DNA of 17,437 nucleotides from Pseudomonadota bacterium (GTDB taxonomy: Bacteria; Pseudomonadota; Alphaproteobacteria; Kiloniellales; J153), in assembly GCA_022572105.1 (NCBI GenBank), contig JACZWN010000048.1, positions 1 to 17,437 of the forward strand. The letters are read 5' to 3'. This document shows, piece after piece, positions 1 through 7,025 of this stretch. Within the stretch, counting starts at the first letter, position 1; each line of letters begins with the position of its first letter. The position numbers and the translations under genes are program-made. The notes below the pieces were generated by a model that saw nothing but the letters and a program-made list of their open reading frames with translations, searched no databases and had not been told where the DNA came from.

Positions 1-1914
1 GCCATCGCCGCGGCGGTCAAGACCCTGCCCGGCGGACCCGGCGTCTACCGCATGCTCGACCGCAAGGGCGAGGCGCTTTACGTCGGCAAGGCGAAGAACC
101 TCAAGAAGCGCGTCGCCACCTATGCCCAGGCCGCGCGCCTGCCGCGGCGCCTGCAGCGCATGGTCGCGGCCACCGTCGCGGTCGAAGTGGTCACGACCCA
201 CACCGAGGTCGAGGCGCTGCTGCTCGAGAGCAACCTGATCAAGCGCTTCCTGCCGCGCTACAACGTGCTGCTGCGCGACGACAAGTCGTTCCCCTACATC
301 CTGATAACGGGCGACCACGAATTCCCCGAAATCACCAAGCATCGCGGCGCGCGCAACCGCGCCGGCGACTACTTCGGCCCCTTCGCCTCGGCCGGCGCGG
401 TCAACCGCACGATCACCGCGTTGGAAAAGGCGTTTCTCCTGCGCTCCTGCTCGGATTCGGTCTTCGCGGCGCGCACCCGGCCGTGCCTGATGCATCAGAT
501 CAAGCGCTGCGCGGCACCCTGCGTCGGGCGCATCTCCAAGGCCGGCTACGGCGAGCTGGTGGCCGAAGCGCGCGACTTCCTGACCGGACGCTCGCACCAA
601 ATCCAGCAGCGCCTGGCCGCGGTCATGCAGGAGGCTTCCGATCGCCTGGACTTCGAGACCGCGGCCACGTACCGCGACCGCATCCGGGCGCTGGCCCACA
701 TCCAGGCGCGCCAGGACATCAACGTGCGCGGCGTCGCCGACGCCGACGTGATCGCCGCGCACCAGGAGGCGGGGCAGACCTGCATCCAGGTGTTTTTCTT
801 CCGCGCCGGGCGCAACTACGGCAACCGCGCCTACTATCCCTCGCACGACCGGGCGCTCGGCCTCAAGGCGGTGCTCGGCGCCTTCCTCGCCCAGTTCTAC
901 GAGAACAAGCCGGTGCCCAAGCTGGTCCTGATCAGCCACCAGCCGGGCGACGGCGCGCTCATCGCCGAGGCGCTGTCGTTGCGCGCCGGACACAAGGTCG
1001 CGTTCCGGGAGCCCAAGCGCGGCGCCAAGCGCAAGCTGGTCGAGCACGCGCTGGCAAACGCCCGCGACGCCCTGGTCCGGCGCCTGGCCGAGAGCAGCGC
1101 CCAGCGCGCGCTGCTCGAAGGCCTGGCCGAGTGCCTTTCCCTGGACGCCGTGCCCGAGCGCATCGAGGTCTACGACAACAGCCACATCCAGGGCGCGAAC
1201 CCTTACGGCGCCATGATCGTCGCCGGTCCCGAGGGCTTCAACAAGTCCGCGTACCGCAAGTTCAAGATCAGGGGCGCCGCGGCCGAAGGCGAGGCCAAGG
1301 CGACGCGAAGCGCAAAGGCCGAACCCCCCGAGGCCGAACCCTTGGGGACCGAGGCCGGCGCGGCCAAGTTCACGCCGGGCGACGACTACGCCATGATGCG
1401 CGAGGTGCTGACCCGGCGCTTCTCGCGCGCGCTCAAGGAGGACCCGGAGCGCAGCGGTGGCCAGTGGCCGGACCTGATCCTGCTCGACGGCGGCCGCGGC
1501 CAGCTATCGGGCGCGCGCGAGGTGCTGGTCGATCTCGGTCTCGGCGACCTGGCCGTCGCGGCCATCGCCAAGGGCCCGGTGCGCAACGCCGGGCGCGAGC
1601 GGATCTACCTCGTGGACCGCCGGCCCGTGCTGCTCGGGCCGCGCGACCCGGTCCTCTACTTCCTCCAGCGCCTGCGCGACGAGGCGCACCGCTTCGCCAT
1701 CGGAAGCCACCGCAGCGGCCGCACCAAGGCCCGGCTGCGCTCGGCGCTCGACGAGGTGCCAGGCGTCGGGGCCAAGCGGAAGAAGGCGCTGTTGCACCAT
1801 TTCGGCTCGGCCCGGGCGGTGGCGCGCGCGGGCCTGGCCGATCTCGAGGCGATCGAGGGCATCAGCACGGGCGTCGCGCGCAAGATCTACGACCATTTCC
1901 ACGCCGAGGGATAA
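1..1914 (+). CDS. uvrC: UvrABC excinuclease subunit C (5' end outside window)
   Basis: Nucleotide excision repair nuclease that makes both incisions around a lesion after UvrA/UvrB loading. The reading frame is open from base 1, so the first ATG (base 52) is internal: residues read before it (VKTLPGGPGVYRML) already belong to the GIY-YIG nuclease domain, followed by LYVGKAKNLKKRV. Next come a Cys-rich stretch (RPCLMHQIKRCAAPC), a UVR helix pair near bases 610-720, and the RNase H-like C-terminal nuclease (VYDNSHIQG, LILLDGGRGQL, HRFAIGSHR). The protein ends with tandem helix-hairpin-helix motifs (VPGVGAKRKKALL, IEGISTGVARKI). A low-complexity Ala/Glu/Lys-rich insertion of about 33 residues (bases ~1270-1370) lies between the KFKIR and TPGDDY motifs, which are nearly adjacent in E. 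coli UvrC. Followed by pgsA, a common alphaproteobacterial order as I recall it. Confidence 0.97.
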   Translation, partial: AIAAAVKTLPGGPGVYRMLDRKGEALYVGKAKNLKKRVATYAQAARLPRRLQRMVAATVAVEVVTTHTEVEALLLESNLIKRFLPRYNVLLRDDKSFPYILITGDHEFPEITKHRGARNRAGDYFGPFASAGAVNRTITALEKAFLLRSCSDSVFAARTRPCLMHQIKRCAAPCVGRISKAGYGELVAEARDFLTGRSHQIQQRLAAVMQEASDRLDFETAATYRDRIRALAHIQARQDINVRGVADADVIAAHQEAGQTCIQVFFFRAGRNYGNRAYYPSHDRALGLKAVLGAFLAQFYENKPVPKLVLISHQPGDGALIAEALSLRAGHKVAFREPKRGAKRKLVEHALANARDALVRRLAESSAQRALLEGLAECLSLDAVPERIEVYDNSHIQGANPYGAMIVAGPEGFNKSAYRKFKIRGAAAEGEAKATRSAKAEPPEAEPLGTEAGAAKFTPGDDYAMMREVLTRRFSRALKEDPERSGGQWPDLILLDGGRGQLSGAREVLVDLGLGDLAVAAIAKGPVRNAGRERIYLVDRRPVLLGPRDPVLYFLQRLRDEAHRFAIGSHRSGRTKARLRSALDEVPGVGAKRKKALLHHFGSARAVARAGLADLEAIEGISTGVARKIYDHFHAEG

Positions 1915-1937
1915 TGCCAATGGCCGGGCAGTTGCGG

Positions 1938-1980
1938 GGTCGCGCAGGATACGCCCCGCCAAAGGCGGGCGCGCGCGACC
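1938..1980 (+). terminator. Nested GC-rich hairpin downstream of uvrC
   Basis: Outer arms GGTCGCGC (1938-1945) and GCGCGACC (1973-1980) pair over 8 bases. Inside, CCCGCC (1955-1960) and GGCGGG (1964-1969) close a three-base AAA loop. It starts 24 bases after the uvrC stop. There is no T-run after it, so it may be a transcript-end stabiliser or a Rho-assisted site rather than a classical intrinsic terminator. Confidence 0.45.
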
Positions 1981-1992
1981 GGAAAGCCCGGG

Positions 1993-2026
1993 TGTCTCAT
2001 GCCGCCTGATGTCTCATGCCGGCAGT
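1993..2026 (+). repeat. Degenerate 17-base tandem pair upstream of pgsA
   Basis: TGTCTCATGCCG occurs at 1993-2004 and again at 2010-2021, a 17-base period. The last five bases of each unit differ. It lies in the uvrC-pgsA gap just before a promoter-like sequence. Confidence 0.5.
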
Positions 2027-2034
2027 CATTGATA

Positions 2035-2062
2035 TTGGCATTACCTCGGCTTGTGCTAGAAA
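2035..2062 (+). promoter_or_regulatory. Candidate sigma70-type promoter for pgsA
   Basis: TTGGCA (2035-2040) and TAGAAA (2057-2062) are separated by 16 bases, in a short AT-richer stretch of an otherwise GC-rich gap. A transcript starting near 2069 would have a leader of about 100 bases before the pgsA ATG. The -10 matches four of six consensus bases, so this is tentative. Confidence 0.35.
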
Positions 2063-2167
2063 GGTCCGGACGCCGGGCGAGCGGGGCGCGGCGATGGCGC
2101 CGCCGACCCGGGCGCGGGCGGAGCGGAGAGGGCCGCTGCGGGGCTTGCGACGAATCTCGGAATCACC

Positions 2168-2836
2168 ATGACCACGCTGCCGAACCTGCTCACCCTGTCG
2201 CGCATCGGGGTCACCCCGATCCTGCTCGCGCTGCTGTACTTCCACAGCCCGGTGACGCGTTGGGTCGCGCTGGTGCTGTTCGCCAGCGCCGGGCTCACCG
2301 ATTTCCTGGACGGCTACCTGGCCCGCCACCGCGGCGAGGTCTCGGCCTTCGGCCGCATCCTCGACCCGATCGCCGACAAGCTGCTGGTGTCCAGCGTGAT
2401 CGTGATCCTGGTGGCCATCGAGCAGATCCAGGGGCTGGTCGTGGTTCCGGCGATCGTGATCCTGTGCCGTGAGATCCTGGTCTCGGGCCTGCGCGAGTAC
2501 CTGGCCGAGGTCCAGGTTCCCATGCCGGTCAGCCGCTTGGCCAAGTGGAAGACCACGCTGCAGATGGTGGCGCTCGGCTTCCTCGTCGTCGGCGACGAGG
2601 CGGGCCCGGCGATCCTGCCCGTGGACGCCATCGGCAATACCGGCCTTTGGGTCGCCGCGGTGCTCACCCTGATCACCGGCTACGACTACATGGTTCGCGG
2701 CTTCAAGCACGTGGGCAACGAAACTCCGGACGCCGGCACCGCGCCGTCCACCGAGATGTCCGCCGCGCCGTCGACCGAAACGGCCACCGAAAGGGCCACC
2801 GAGACGGCGCCGAGCGAGCCCGAGCGAGGCGGTTGA
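2168..2836 (+). CDS. pgsA: CDP-diacylglycerol--glycerol-3-phosphate 3-phosphatidyltransferase
   Basis: Integral membrane enzyme that condenses CDP-diacylglycerol with sn-glycerol-3-phosphate to give phosphatidylglycerol phosphate, the committed step to phosphatidylglycerol and cardiolipin. The CDP-alcohol phosphotransferase signature D-x2-DG-x2-AR-x8-G-x3-D-x3-D is complete: D45, D48-G49, A52-R53, G62, D66 and D70, with D70 expected to be the catalytic base. Several hydrophobic segments follow (around residues 12-40, 78-100 and 150-172). The 222 residues exceed the usual ~180-200 because of a hydrophilic tail (from about residue 188) rich in Thr, Glu, Ala and Pro. The tail contains two APSTE-type units encoded by a 24-base imperfect duplication (2741-2788). 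The tail is unlikely to be catalytic. Start chosen at the ATG before the conserved TTLPNLLTLSRI; the ribosome site is weak. Confidence 0.95.
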   Translation: MTTLPNLLTLSRIGVTPILLALLYFHSPVTRWVALVLFASAGLTDFLDGYLARHRGEVSAFGRILDPIADKLLVSSVIVILVAIEQIQGLVVVPAIVILCREILVSGLREYLAEVQVPMPVSRLAKWKTTLQMVALGFLVVGDEAGPAILPVDAIGNTGLWVAAVLTLITGYDYMVRGFKHVGNETPDAGTAPSTEMSAAPSTETATERATETAPSEPERGG

Positions 2837-2858
2837 CTTTCGGCTCCTGTGTGACCTT

Positions 2859-2909
2859 CTTAAGTTCCAGAGACCCTTAGGTTCTAGAGACCCTTAAGTT
2901 CTAGGGGCT
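2859..2909 (+). repeat. Three tandem 17-base repeats between pgsA and mobB
   Basis: Units at 2859-2875, 2876-2892 and 2893-2909 follow CTTAAGTTCTAGAGACC with one to four differences per unit. Each unit contains stop triplets and the first and third contain the palindrome CTTAAG, making the block unusually AT-rich for this window. No function is evident; it occupies the gap just upstream of the mobB ribosome site. Confidence 0.85.
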
Positions 2910-2956
2910 GGGGATCTGACCGGTCCGGGCACGGGCCGAGGAGGGTGCGGAGCGCG

Positions 2957-3523
2957 ATGTCGGATCGAGCCGGGAACGTGGGCGCGGCCATGCCGGGTAA
3001 GACCGTGAAAGTTTTCGGTCTGGCCGGTTGGAGCGGCAGCGGCAAGACCACGCTCATGCGCGCGCTGATACCGGCGCTGACCGGCCGCGGCTTGCGCGTC
3101 TCGACCCTGAAGCATGCCCACCACGCCTTCGACATCGACCAGCCCGGCAAGGACTCCTACGAGCACCGCGAGGCCGGCGCGACCGAGGTGCTGGTCGCCT
3201 CGGCCGAGCGCTGGGCGCTGATGCACGAGCTGCGCGGCGCGCCCGAGCCGACCACGGAGCGGTTGATCGGGCTCATGACGCCGGTCGACCTGGTGCTGAT
3301 CGAGGGCTTCAAGCGGGAGGACCACGACAAGATCGAGGTGCACCGCCCGGTGCTCGGCAAGCCGCTCTTGTGCGTGCACGACCCGCACATCGTCGCGGTC
3401 GCCAGCGACGCCGCGCTCGCCGGCTTGTCGGTGCCGCGGCTCGACCTCAACGACGCGGCGGCGATCGCGGATTTCGTGATCGGCCACTGCGCCCTGGCCG
3501 GCCGCGCGCGCGGCGTGGCCTGA
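2957..3523 (+). CDS. mobB: Molybdopterin-guanine dinucleotide biosynthesis adaptor MobB
   Basis: GTP-binding P-loop protein that assists the nucleotide-attachment step turning Mo-molybdopterin into the guanine dinucleotide cofactor. The Walker A motif GWSGSGKTT lies at residues 24-32. The family stretch HAHHAFDIDQPGKDSYEHRE follows, then a Walker B-like DLVLIEGFKRE. The 188-residue length is normal. Start: the ATG at 2957 has GAGGAGGG (2938-2945) 11 bases upstream. An ATG at 2990 (just before KTVKVFGLAG) would match shorter homologs, and a GTG at 2945 lies on the ribosome site and is unlikely. It is followed after 24 bases by moeA, probably in one transcript. No mobA is visible in this window, so the partner must be elsewhere. 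Confidence 0.93.
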   Translation: MSDRAGNVGAAMPGKTVKVFGLAGWSGSGKTTLMRALIPALTGRGLRVSTLKHAHHAFDIDQPGKDSYEHREAGATEVLVASAERWALMHELRGAPEPTTERLIGLMTPVDLVLIEGFKREDHDKIEVHRPVLGKPLLCVHDPHIVAVASDAALAGLSVPRLDLNDAAAIADFVIGHCALAGRARGVA

Positions 3524-3547
3524 TACCAAGGAGGGAGCGGGTCCGCG

Positions 3548-4816
3548 ATGGCGCAGCTAAGCGACGACTGCTTCGCCCAGGGCGGGCGGATGATGCGCAC
3601 CGACGAGGCGCTCGATCTGCTCGCCCGCAGCGTGGTCCGCGTGACCGAATCCGAGCCGGTGGCGCTCGCCGCCGCGCTCGGCCGCATCCTGGCCGAGGAC
3701 GTGGTCTCGCCCCACGACGTGCCGCCGCACGACAACTCGGCGGTCGACGGCTACGCGGTGTTCTTCGACGACCTCGATCCCGAGGCCGACACGGTCCTGC
3801 CGGTCGTGGGGCGCGCCAGCGCCGGCCATCCGCTCGATGGCCCGGCGCGGCGCGGGGCGGCGGTGCGGATCTTCACCGGCGCGCCCATGCCGGTGGGCAC
3901 GGACAGCGTCATGATGCAGGAGGACTGCAAGGTCACCAGCGAAGACGGCGGCGCGCGCGTGGTGCTCCGCCCCGGCCTCAAGCGCGGCGCCAACGCGCGC
4001 GCGCGCGCCGAGGACGTGAGCGCCGGCGGCACGGTCCTGCGCGCGGGCATGCGCCTGCGTCCCCAGGACCTGGGCCAGGCCGCCGCGGTCGGCCGGCGCG
4101 AGCTCCTGGTCTCGCGGCCGCTTCGGGTCGCGCTGTTTTCCACCGGCGACGAACTGCGCGAGCCCGGCGCGGCGCTGGACGCCGGCTGCATCTACGATTC
4201 CAACCGCACCACCATCCACGCGCTCCTGACCGGGTTGGGTTGCGCGGTCGACGATCTCGGCATCCTGGCAGACGATTTCGAGGTGGTGCGCGCCGCGCTT
4301 GCCGCCGCGCGCCCGGACCACGACCTGATCGTCACCTCGGGTGGCGTCTCGGTCGGCGAGGAGGACCATGTCAGGAGCGCGGTCGAGGCGCTCGGCCGGC
4401 TGCACCTCTGGCGCCTGGCGATCAAGCCCGGGCGGCCGATCGCGCTCGGCCAGATCGGCCAAGTGCCCTTCGTCGGCCTGCCCGGCAACCCGGTCGCGGT
4501 CATGGTCACCTTCCTCACCATCGTCCGGCCCATGATCCTGCGCCTGATGGGCGGCACCGGCCTGACGCCGCACCACTTCCGCGTTCCCGCCGACTTCTCC
4601 CACCGGAAGAAGAAGAACCGGCGCGAGTGGCTGCGGGCGCGCCTGGTCAGCGACGGCGAAGCGGGCTGGCGCGCGGTCAAGTTCGCGCGCCAGGGCGCCG
4701 GCATCCTCACCTCCCTGGTCGAGGCCGAAGGCTTGGTCGAACTGCCCGAGGAGATGACCGTGCTCGAGCCGGGCACCCTGGTCGACTTCCTGCCGTTCAG
4801 CGAGGTCGTGTCATGA
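3548..4816 (+). CDS. moeA: Molybdopterin molybdenumtransferase MoeA
   Basis: Inserts molybdate into adenylylated molybdopterin to form the active molybdenum cofactor. The 422 residues match the family. Visible signatures are PPHDNSAVDGYA (about residues 59-70), TSGGVSVGEEDHV (about 263-275, the MoCF-binding fold shared with MogA and gephyrin E domains) and GLPGNPVAVMVTF (about 310-322). A basic stretch RKKKNRREWLRARL begins domain IV. AAGGAGGG (3528-3535) supports the ATG at 3548. An in-frame ATG at 3590, before RTDEALDLL, would give the conserved N terminus without the first 14 residues. The stop overlaps the moaD start as ATGA (4813-4816), implying translational coupling. Confidence 0.97.
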   Translation: MAQLSDDCFAQGGRMMRTDEALDLLARSVVRVTESEPVALAAALGRILAEDVVSPHDVPPHDNSAVDGYAVFFDDLDPEADTVLPVVGRASAGHPLDGPARRGAAVRIFTGAPMPVGTDSVMMQEDCKVTSEDGGARVVLRPGLKRGANARARAEDVSAGGTVLRAGMRLRPQDLGQAAAVGRRELLVSRPLRVALFSTGDELREPGAALDAGCIYDSNRTTIHALLTGLGCAVDDLGILADDFEVVRAALAAARPDHDLIVTSGGVSVGEEDHVRSAVEALGRLHLWRLAIKPGRPIALGQIGQVPFVGLPGNPVAVMVTFLTIVRPMILRLMGGTGLTPHHFRVPADFSHRKKKNRREWLRARLVSDGEAGWRAVKFARQGAGILTSLVEAEGLVELPEEMTVLEPGTLVDFLPFSEVVS

Positions 4817-5064
4817 AGCTGCTCTACTTCGCCTGGCTCAAGGTCAAGATCGGGGTCGCCGCGGAAGAGGTCGCGCTGCCGCCCGAGGTCGGAACCGTGG
4901 CCGAGCTCCTGGACTGGCTCGAGGCGCGGGGCCCGGGCTACGCCGAGGCGCTGGCCGACCGCAGTGCGCTCGGGGTCGCGGTCAACCAGGAATACGCCCG
5001 GCCCGAGGAGCCGGTCGGCCCGGACGACGAGGTCGCCCTGTTCCCGCCGGTCACCGGAGGCTAG
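4813..5064 (+). CDS. moaD: Molybdopterin synthase sulfur-carrier subunit MoaD
   Basis: Ubiquitin-like small subunit of molybdopterin synthase. Its C-terminal Gly-Gly is converted to a thiocarboxylate that donates sulfur to precursor Z. The 83-residue protein begins MKLLYFAWLKVKIG, carries the family pattern DEVALFPPVTGG, and ends exactly with GG, as needed for function. It overlaps the moeA stop by four bases and is followed five bases later by moaE, so the two synthase subunits should be made together. Confidence 0.96.
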   Translation: MKLLYFAWLKVKIGVAAEEVALPPEVGTVAELLDWLEARGPGYAEALADRSALGVAVNQEYARPEEPVGPDDEVALFPPVTGG

Positions 5065-5069
5065 GGATC

Positions 5070-5540
5070 ATGATTCGAGTGCAGCGCGAGGACTTCGACC
5101 TGGGCGCCGAGGTGGCCGCGCTCACCCGGGGCAACCACGAGATCGGCGGGCTCGCGGTCTTCGTGGGCCTGGTGCGCGACCGGGTCGGCGAGGAAAATCT
5201 CGGCGCCATGACGCTGGAGCACTACCCGGGCATGACCGAAAAGGCGCTGGCCCGTATCGAGGAAGAAGCCAACCGGCGCTGGCCGCTGGAGGCGAGCCTG
5301 GTCATCCACCGGGTCGGGCGCCTGGAGCCGGGCGAGCAAATCGTGCTCGTCGCCGCCGCCAGCGCCCACCGCCAGGCGGCCTTCGAGGCCTGCCAGTTCC
5401 TGATCGACTGGCTCAAGACCAAGGCGCCGTTCTGGAAGCAGGAAGAGACCGCAAGCGGCCCCAAGTGGGTCGAGGCGCGCGCCGGCGACGACGAGGCCGC
5501 GAAGCGCTGGCAAGCCCAGGATCCCGACGCCGCGCAGTAG
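5070..5540 (+). CDS. moaE: Molybdopterin synthase catalytic subunit MoaE
   Basis: Large subunit of molybdopterin synthase, binding precursor Z and accepting sulfur from MoaD. Family motifs are present: GGLAVFVGLVRD near the N terminus, LEHYPGM (Y52-M55), HRVGRLEPGE, and SAHRQAAFEAC followed by LKTKAPFWKQE, which carries the His/Arg and Lys residues of the active site. The 156-residue length is normal. It is the last gene of the cofactor run. A GC-rich imperfect hairpin begins at the stop codon (GCGGGG 5540-5545 with CCCCGC 5558-5563). Confidence 0.96.
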   Translation: MIRVQREDFDLGAEVAALTRGNHEIGGLAVFVGLVRDRVGEENLGAMTLEHYPGMTEKALARIEEEANRRWPLEASLVIHRVGRLEPGEQIVLVAAASAHRQAAFEACQFLIDWLKTKAPFWKQEETASGPKWVEARAGDDEAAKRWQAQDPDAAQ

Positions 5541-5620
5541 CGGGGGGGCCAAACCTTCCCCGCGCTTTGCCGCGTCAGCGCCCAATTCAAACGCAAACTT
5601 GCTTCGTGAGAACCGGGTGC

Positions 5621-5643
5621 GGCTTTGCCGGTTCGGCAAAGCC
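5621..5643 (+). terminator. Perfect 9-base-stem hairpin after moaE
   Basis: GGCTTTGCC (5621-5629) pairs perfectly with GGCAAAGCC (5635-5643) across a five-base loop. It is 80 bases past the moaE stop and followed only by a short CTTTC, so termination strength is uncertain. It could instead be an isolated repetitive extragenic palindrome. Confidence 0.45.
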
Positions 5644-5811
5644 CGCTTTCCCGCCGTGAAGCAAAGCCAACCCAATCGAGCGGTGCGCCGCGCCGCCCCG
5701 CAGGTCTGGCCCCCGCCCAGGCATCCGGTTCGCGGCTCAGGTTTTCACGAACTTTTCGGCCCGCAGGCCAATGCCCTAAAATTACACCGCGAAGGCATGT
5801 CCCATTGTCGG

Positions 5812-5840
5812 TTGAAATAACAATCAATCCTTGTTAGAAT
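5812..5840 (+). promoter_or_regulatory. Strong sigma70-like promoter for the lipoprotein gene
   Basis: TTGAAA (5812-5817) and TAGAAT (5835-5840) are spaced by exactly 17 bases, each matching five of six consensus positions. The predicted start is near 5847, giving a leader of about 110 bases before the ATG at 5959. This is the best promoter in the left half of the window. Confidence 0.7.
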
Positions 5841-5873
5841 ATGTCCTATTCTATCAACCACCGGCGGTAAAAA

Positions 5874-5942
5874 GACCGTCGATGCGAAAAATCGAGCCTC
5901 CGGTAAGGGGAACGCCGAGGAAATTCCGGCGCTGCGGAGACC
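5874..5942 (+). promoter_or_regulatory. Structured leader upstream of the lipoprotein gene, function unknown
   Basis: CGAT/ATCG arms flank a small loop near 5880-5895. Then nested arms CTCCG (5898-5902) with CGGAG (5935-5939) and CGCCG (5913-5917) with CGGCG (5927-5931) can form a two-tier stem. The order GGGGAAC, GGAAATTCC, GCTG and CGGAGACC is reminiscent of the cobalamin riboswitch core. However, the element is too short and lacks the conserved CCCGCAACTGT-like segment, so a riboswitch call is not justified. Confidence 0.3.
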
Positions 5943-5958
5943 GAGTGAGGGGGCAAGG

Positions 5959-6909
5959 ATGAATAAGCACAATATCGCGTTGTCTTGGCTCGCGGCCCTC
6001 GTGGTATCGTTGGCGCTCACCGGATGCGCCACGCCATTTCAGGCACCGGTAGCTTTCGAATGTACACAGCCAACGGGTAAAACCGAAATAGAGAAGGCGA
6101 AATATTGTGCCCTGCAAGCCGTGCGTTTTTACAGAAAGCAGAATATCGATAGTCTGGATCATAATACGATGTTTTTTGACTTGCCTCTTATTGCGACCGC
6201 TGTGGGAACGGCTACGTCGCTCATATTCGACGCAGCCGATGCGTACTCGTTGGGCTTTGGTATCGCCGGTGCCACAATCGGCGGTCTAAGGACTTACGCA
6301 AACTTACCGTCTGCCGCGGCCGTATATATACGAGGGGAAGTGGCGGCGGCGTGTATTTATGATCAAGCGGATTGGTTTCAACGCAACGCAGGAACAGCAA
6401 AACTGCTGAGGCGAACTGGAGCTACCGTGAAGGGACTAAGGCGCAAGGCAGAGGCCCTCATTGCAGAAATTGAGAAAAATACATCGACCGCGACACCGGA
6501 CGCGATTAAAGCACTCAAGGCGGCACGGGAGGCTGCAATTTCTGGTGAAGCGCTGGCGTCAAGGGCCGTGGCGGCGTTTGACACGGCAGGTGAGGTTTCC
6601 TTGAAGGAACTCTTATCCATCGATACCAAGATCAGGACGAAAATTCAAGGTGAACGTCCGAACATCAGCGCCATTACGGCGACCATCAACAGTTCCATCT
6701 CCGCCTTAAAGCAAGCGGCGGCCGAGGAAGCGAAGGCAGCAGCAAAAGGGGCGGAGGCATTGGCGGTAGCTTCTGCGGTGCCCGATAAATCCTCACGCGC
6801 AGTAATGCTTGCAAAACAGTTGGGGTCAGAAACCGAGTTAATTCGGGAAAATGCATCTTTGTTTGTCGAAAGGCGGCAACAAATTTCAACATGCGCCGTC
6901 ATTATTTGA
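5959..6909 (+). CDS. Predicted lipoprotein of unknown function
   Basis: I do not recognise the family. The 316-residue product starts with a signal peptide ending in the lipobox LTGC (C23), so a lipid-anchored envelope protein is expected. Residues around 71-110 are hydrophobic and Gly/Ala-rich (FFDLPLIATAVGTATS, LGFGIAGATIGGL), resembling a membrane-associating or packing segment. A Cys-containing AAACIYDQADW follows. The second half is Ala/Lys/Glu-rich and probably largely helical or coiled coil, ending in VERRQQISTCAVII. The gene has lower GC and uses codons such as AAA, ATA, TTA and AGG more often than its neighbours, which suggests recent acquisition. The ATG is preceded by a purine-rich GAGGGGGCAAGG. 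It has its own promoter at 5812-5840. It may be followed by the next lipoprotein gene in one unit, but the 116-base gap leaves that open. Confidence 0.8.
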   Translation: MNKHNIALSWLAALVVSLALTGCATPFQAPVAFECTQPTGKTEIEKAKYCALQAVRFYRKQNIDSLDHNTMFFDLPLIATAVGTATSLIFDAADAYSLGFGIAGATIGGLRTYANLPSAAAVYIRGEVAAACIYDQADWFQRNAGTAKLLRRTGATVKGLRRKAEALIAEIEKNTSTATPDAIKALKAAREAAISGEALASRAVAAFDTAGEVSLKELLSIDTKIRTKIQGERPNISAITATINSSISALKQAAAEEAKAAAKGAEALAVASAVPDKSSRAVMLAKQLGSETELIRENASLFVERRQQISTCAVII

Positions 6910-7025
6910 GTGCTAGATTTGAGATAGCTAGGGAAAGCTTAAGCCATTGAACGAAAAACGAGAATGGAATTCTTCGGATATATTACGGATCAGCGTTCTT
7001 CGGAAAGGGAGAGTGGGTGGTAATC

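Larger units (their letters stand above)
5541..5958. other. 418-base gap marking the change from high-GC core to lower-GC pocket
   Basis: No convincing gene was found. The first ~200 bases are GC-rich and hold two hairpins, one at the moaE stop and one at 5621-5643. From about 5740 the sequence becomes clearly more AT-rich and contains a promoter (5812-5840) and a foldable leader (5874-5942) serving the lipoprotein gene at 5959. Confidence 0.7.

Noticed and set aside
483..2009. 508-residue open frame overlapping uvrC
   Set aside because: It is Arg/Pro/Gly/Ala low-complexity translation of a GC-rich gene in another frame; uvrC motifs are in the chosen frame.
3028..5064. 678-residue open frame across mobB, moeA and moaD
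   Set aside because: Most of it is a shadow in the wrong frame; only its last 83 residues coincide with the real moaD.
5847..5958. Firm cobalamin riboswitch call
   Set aside because: Only partial core similarity; a key conserved segment is absent and the leader is too short for the known class.
6947..6984. Promoter TTGAAC ... TATATT before the BNR lipoprotein gene
   Set aside because: The hexamers are 26 bases apart, too far for a sigma70 promoter; no better pairing was found.
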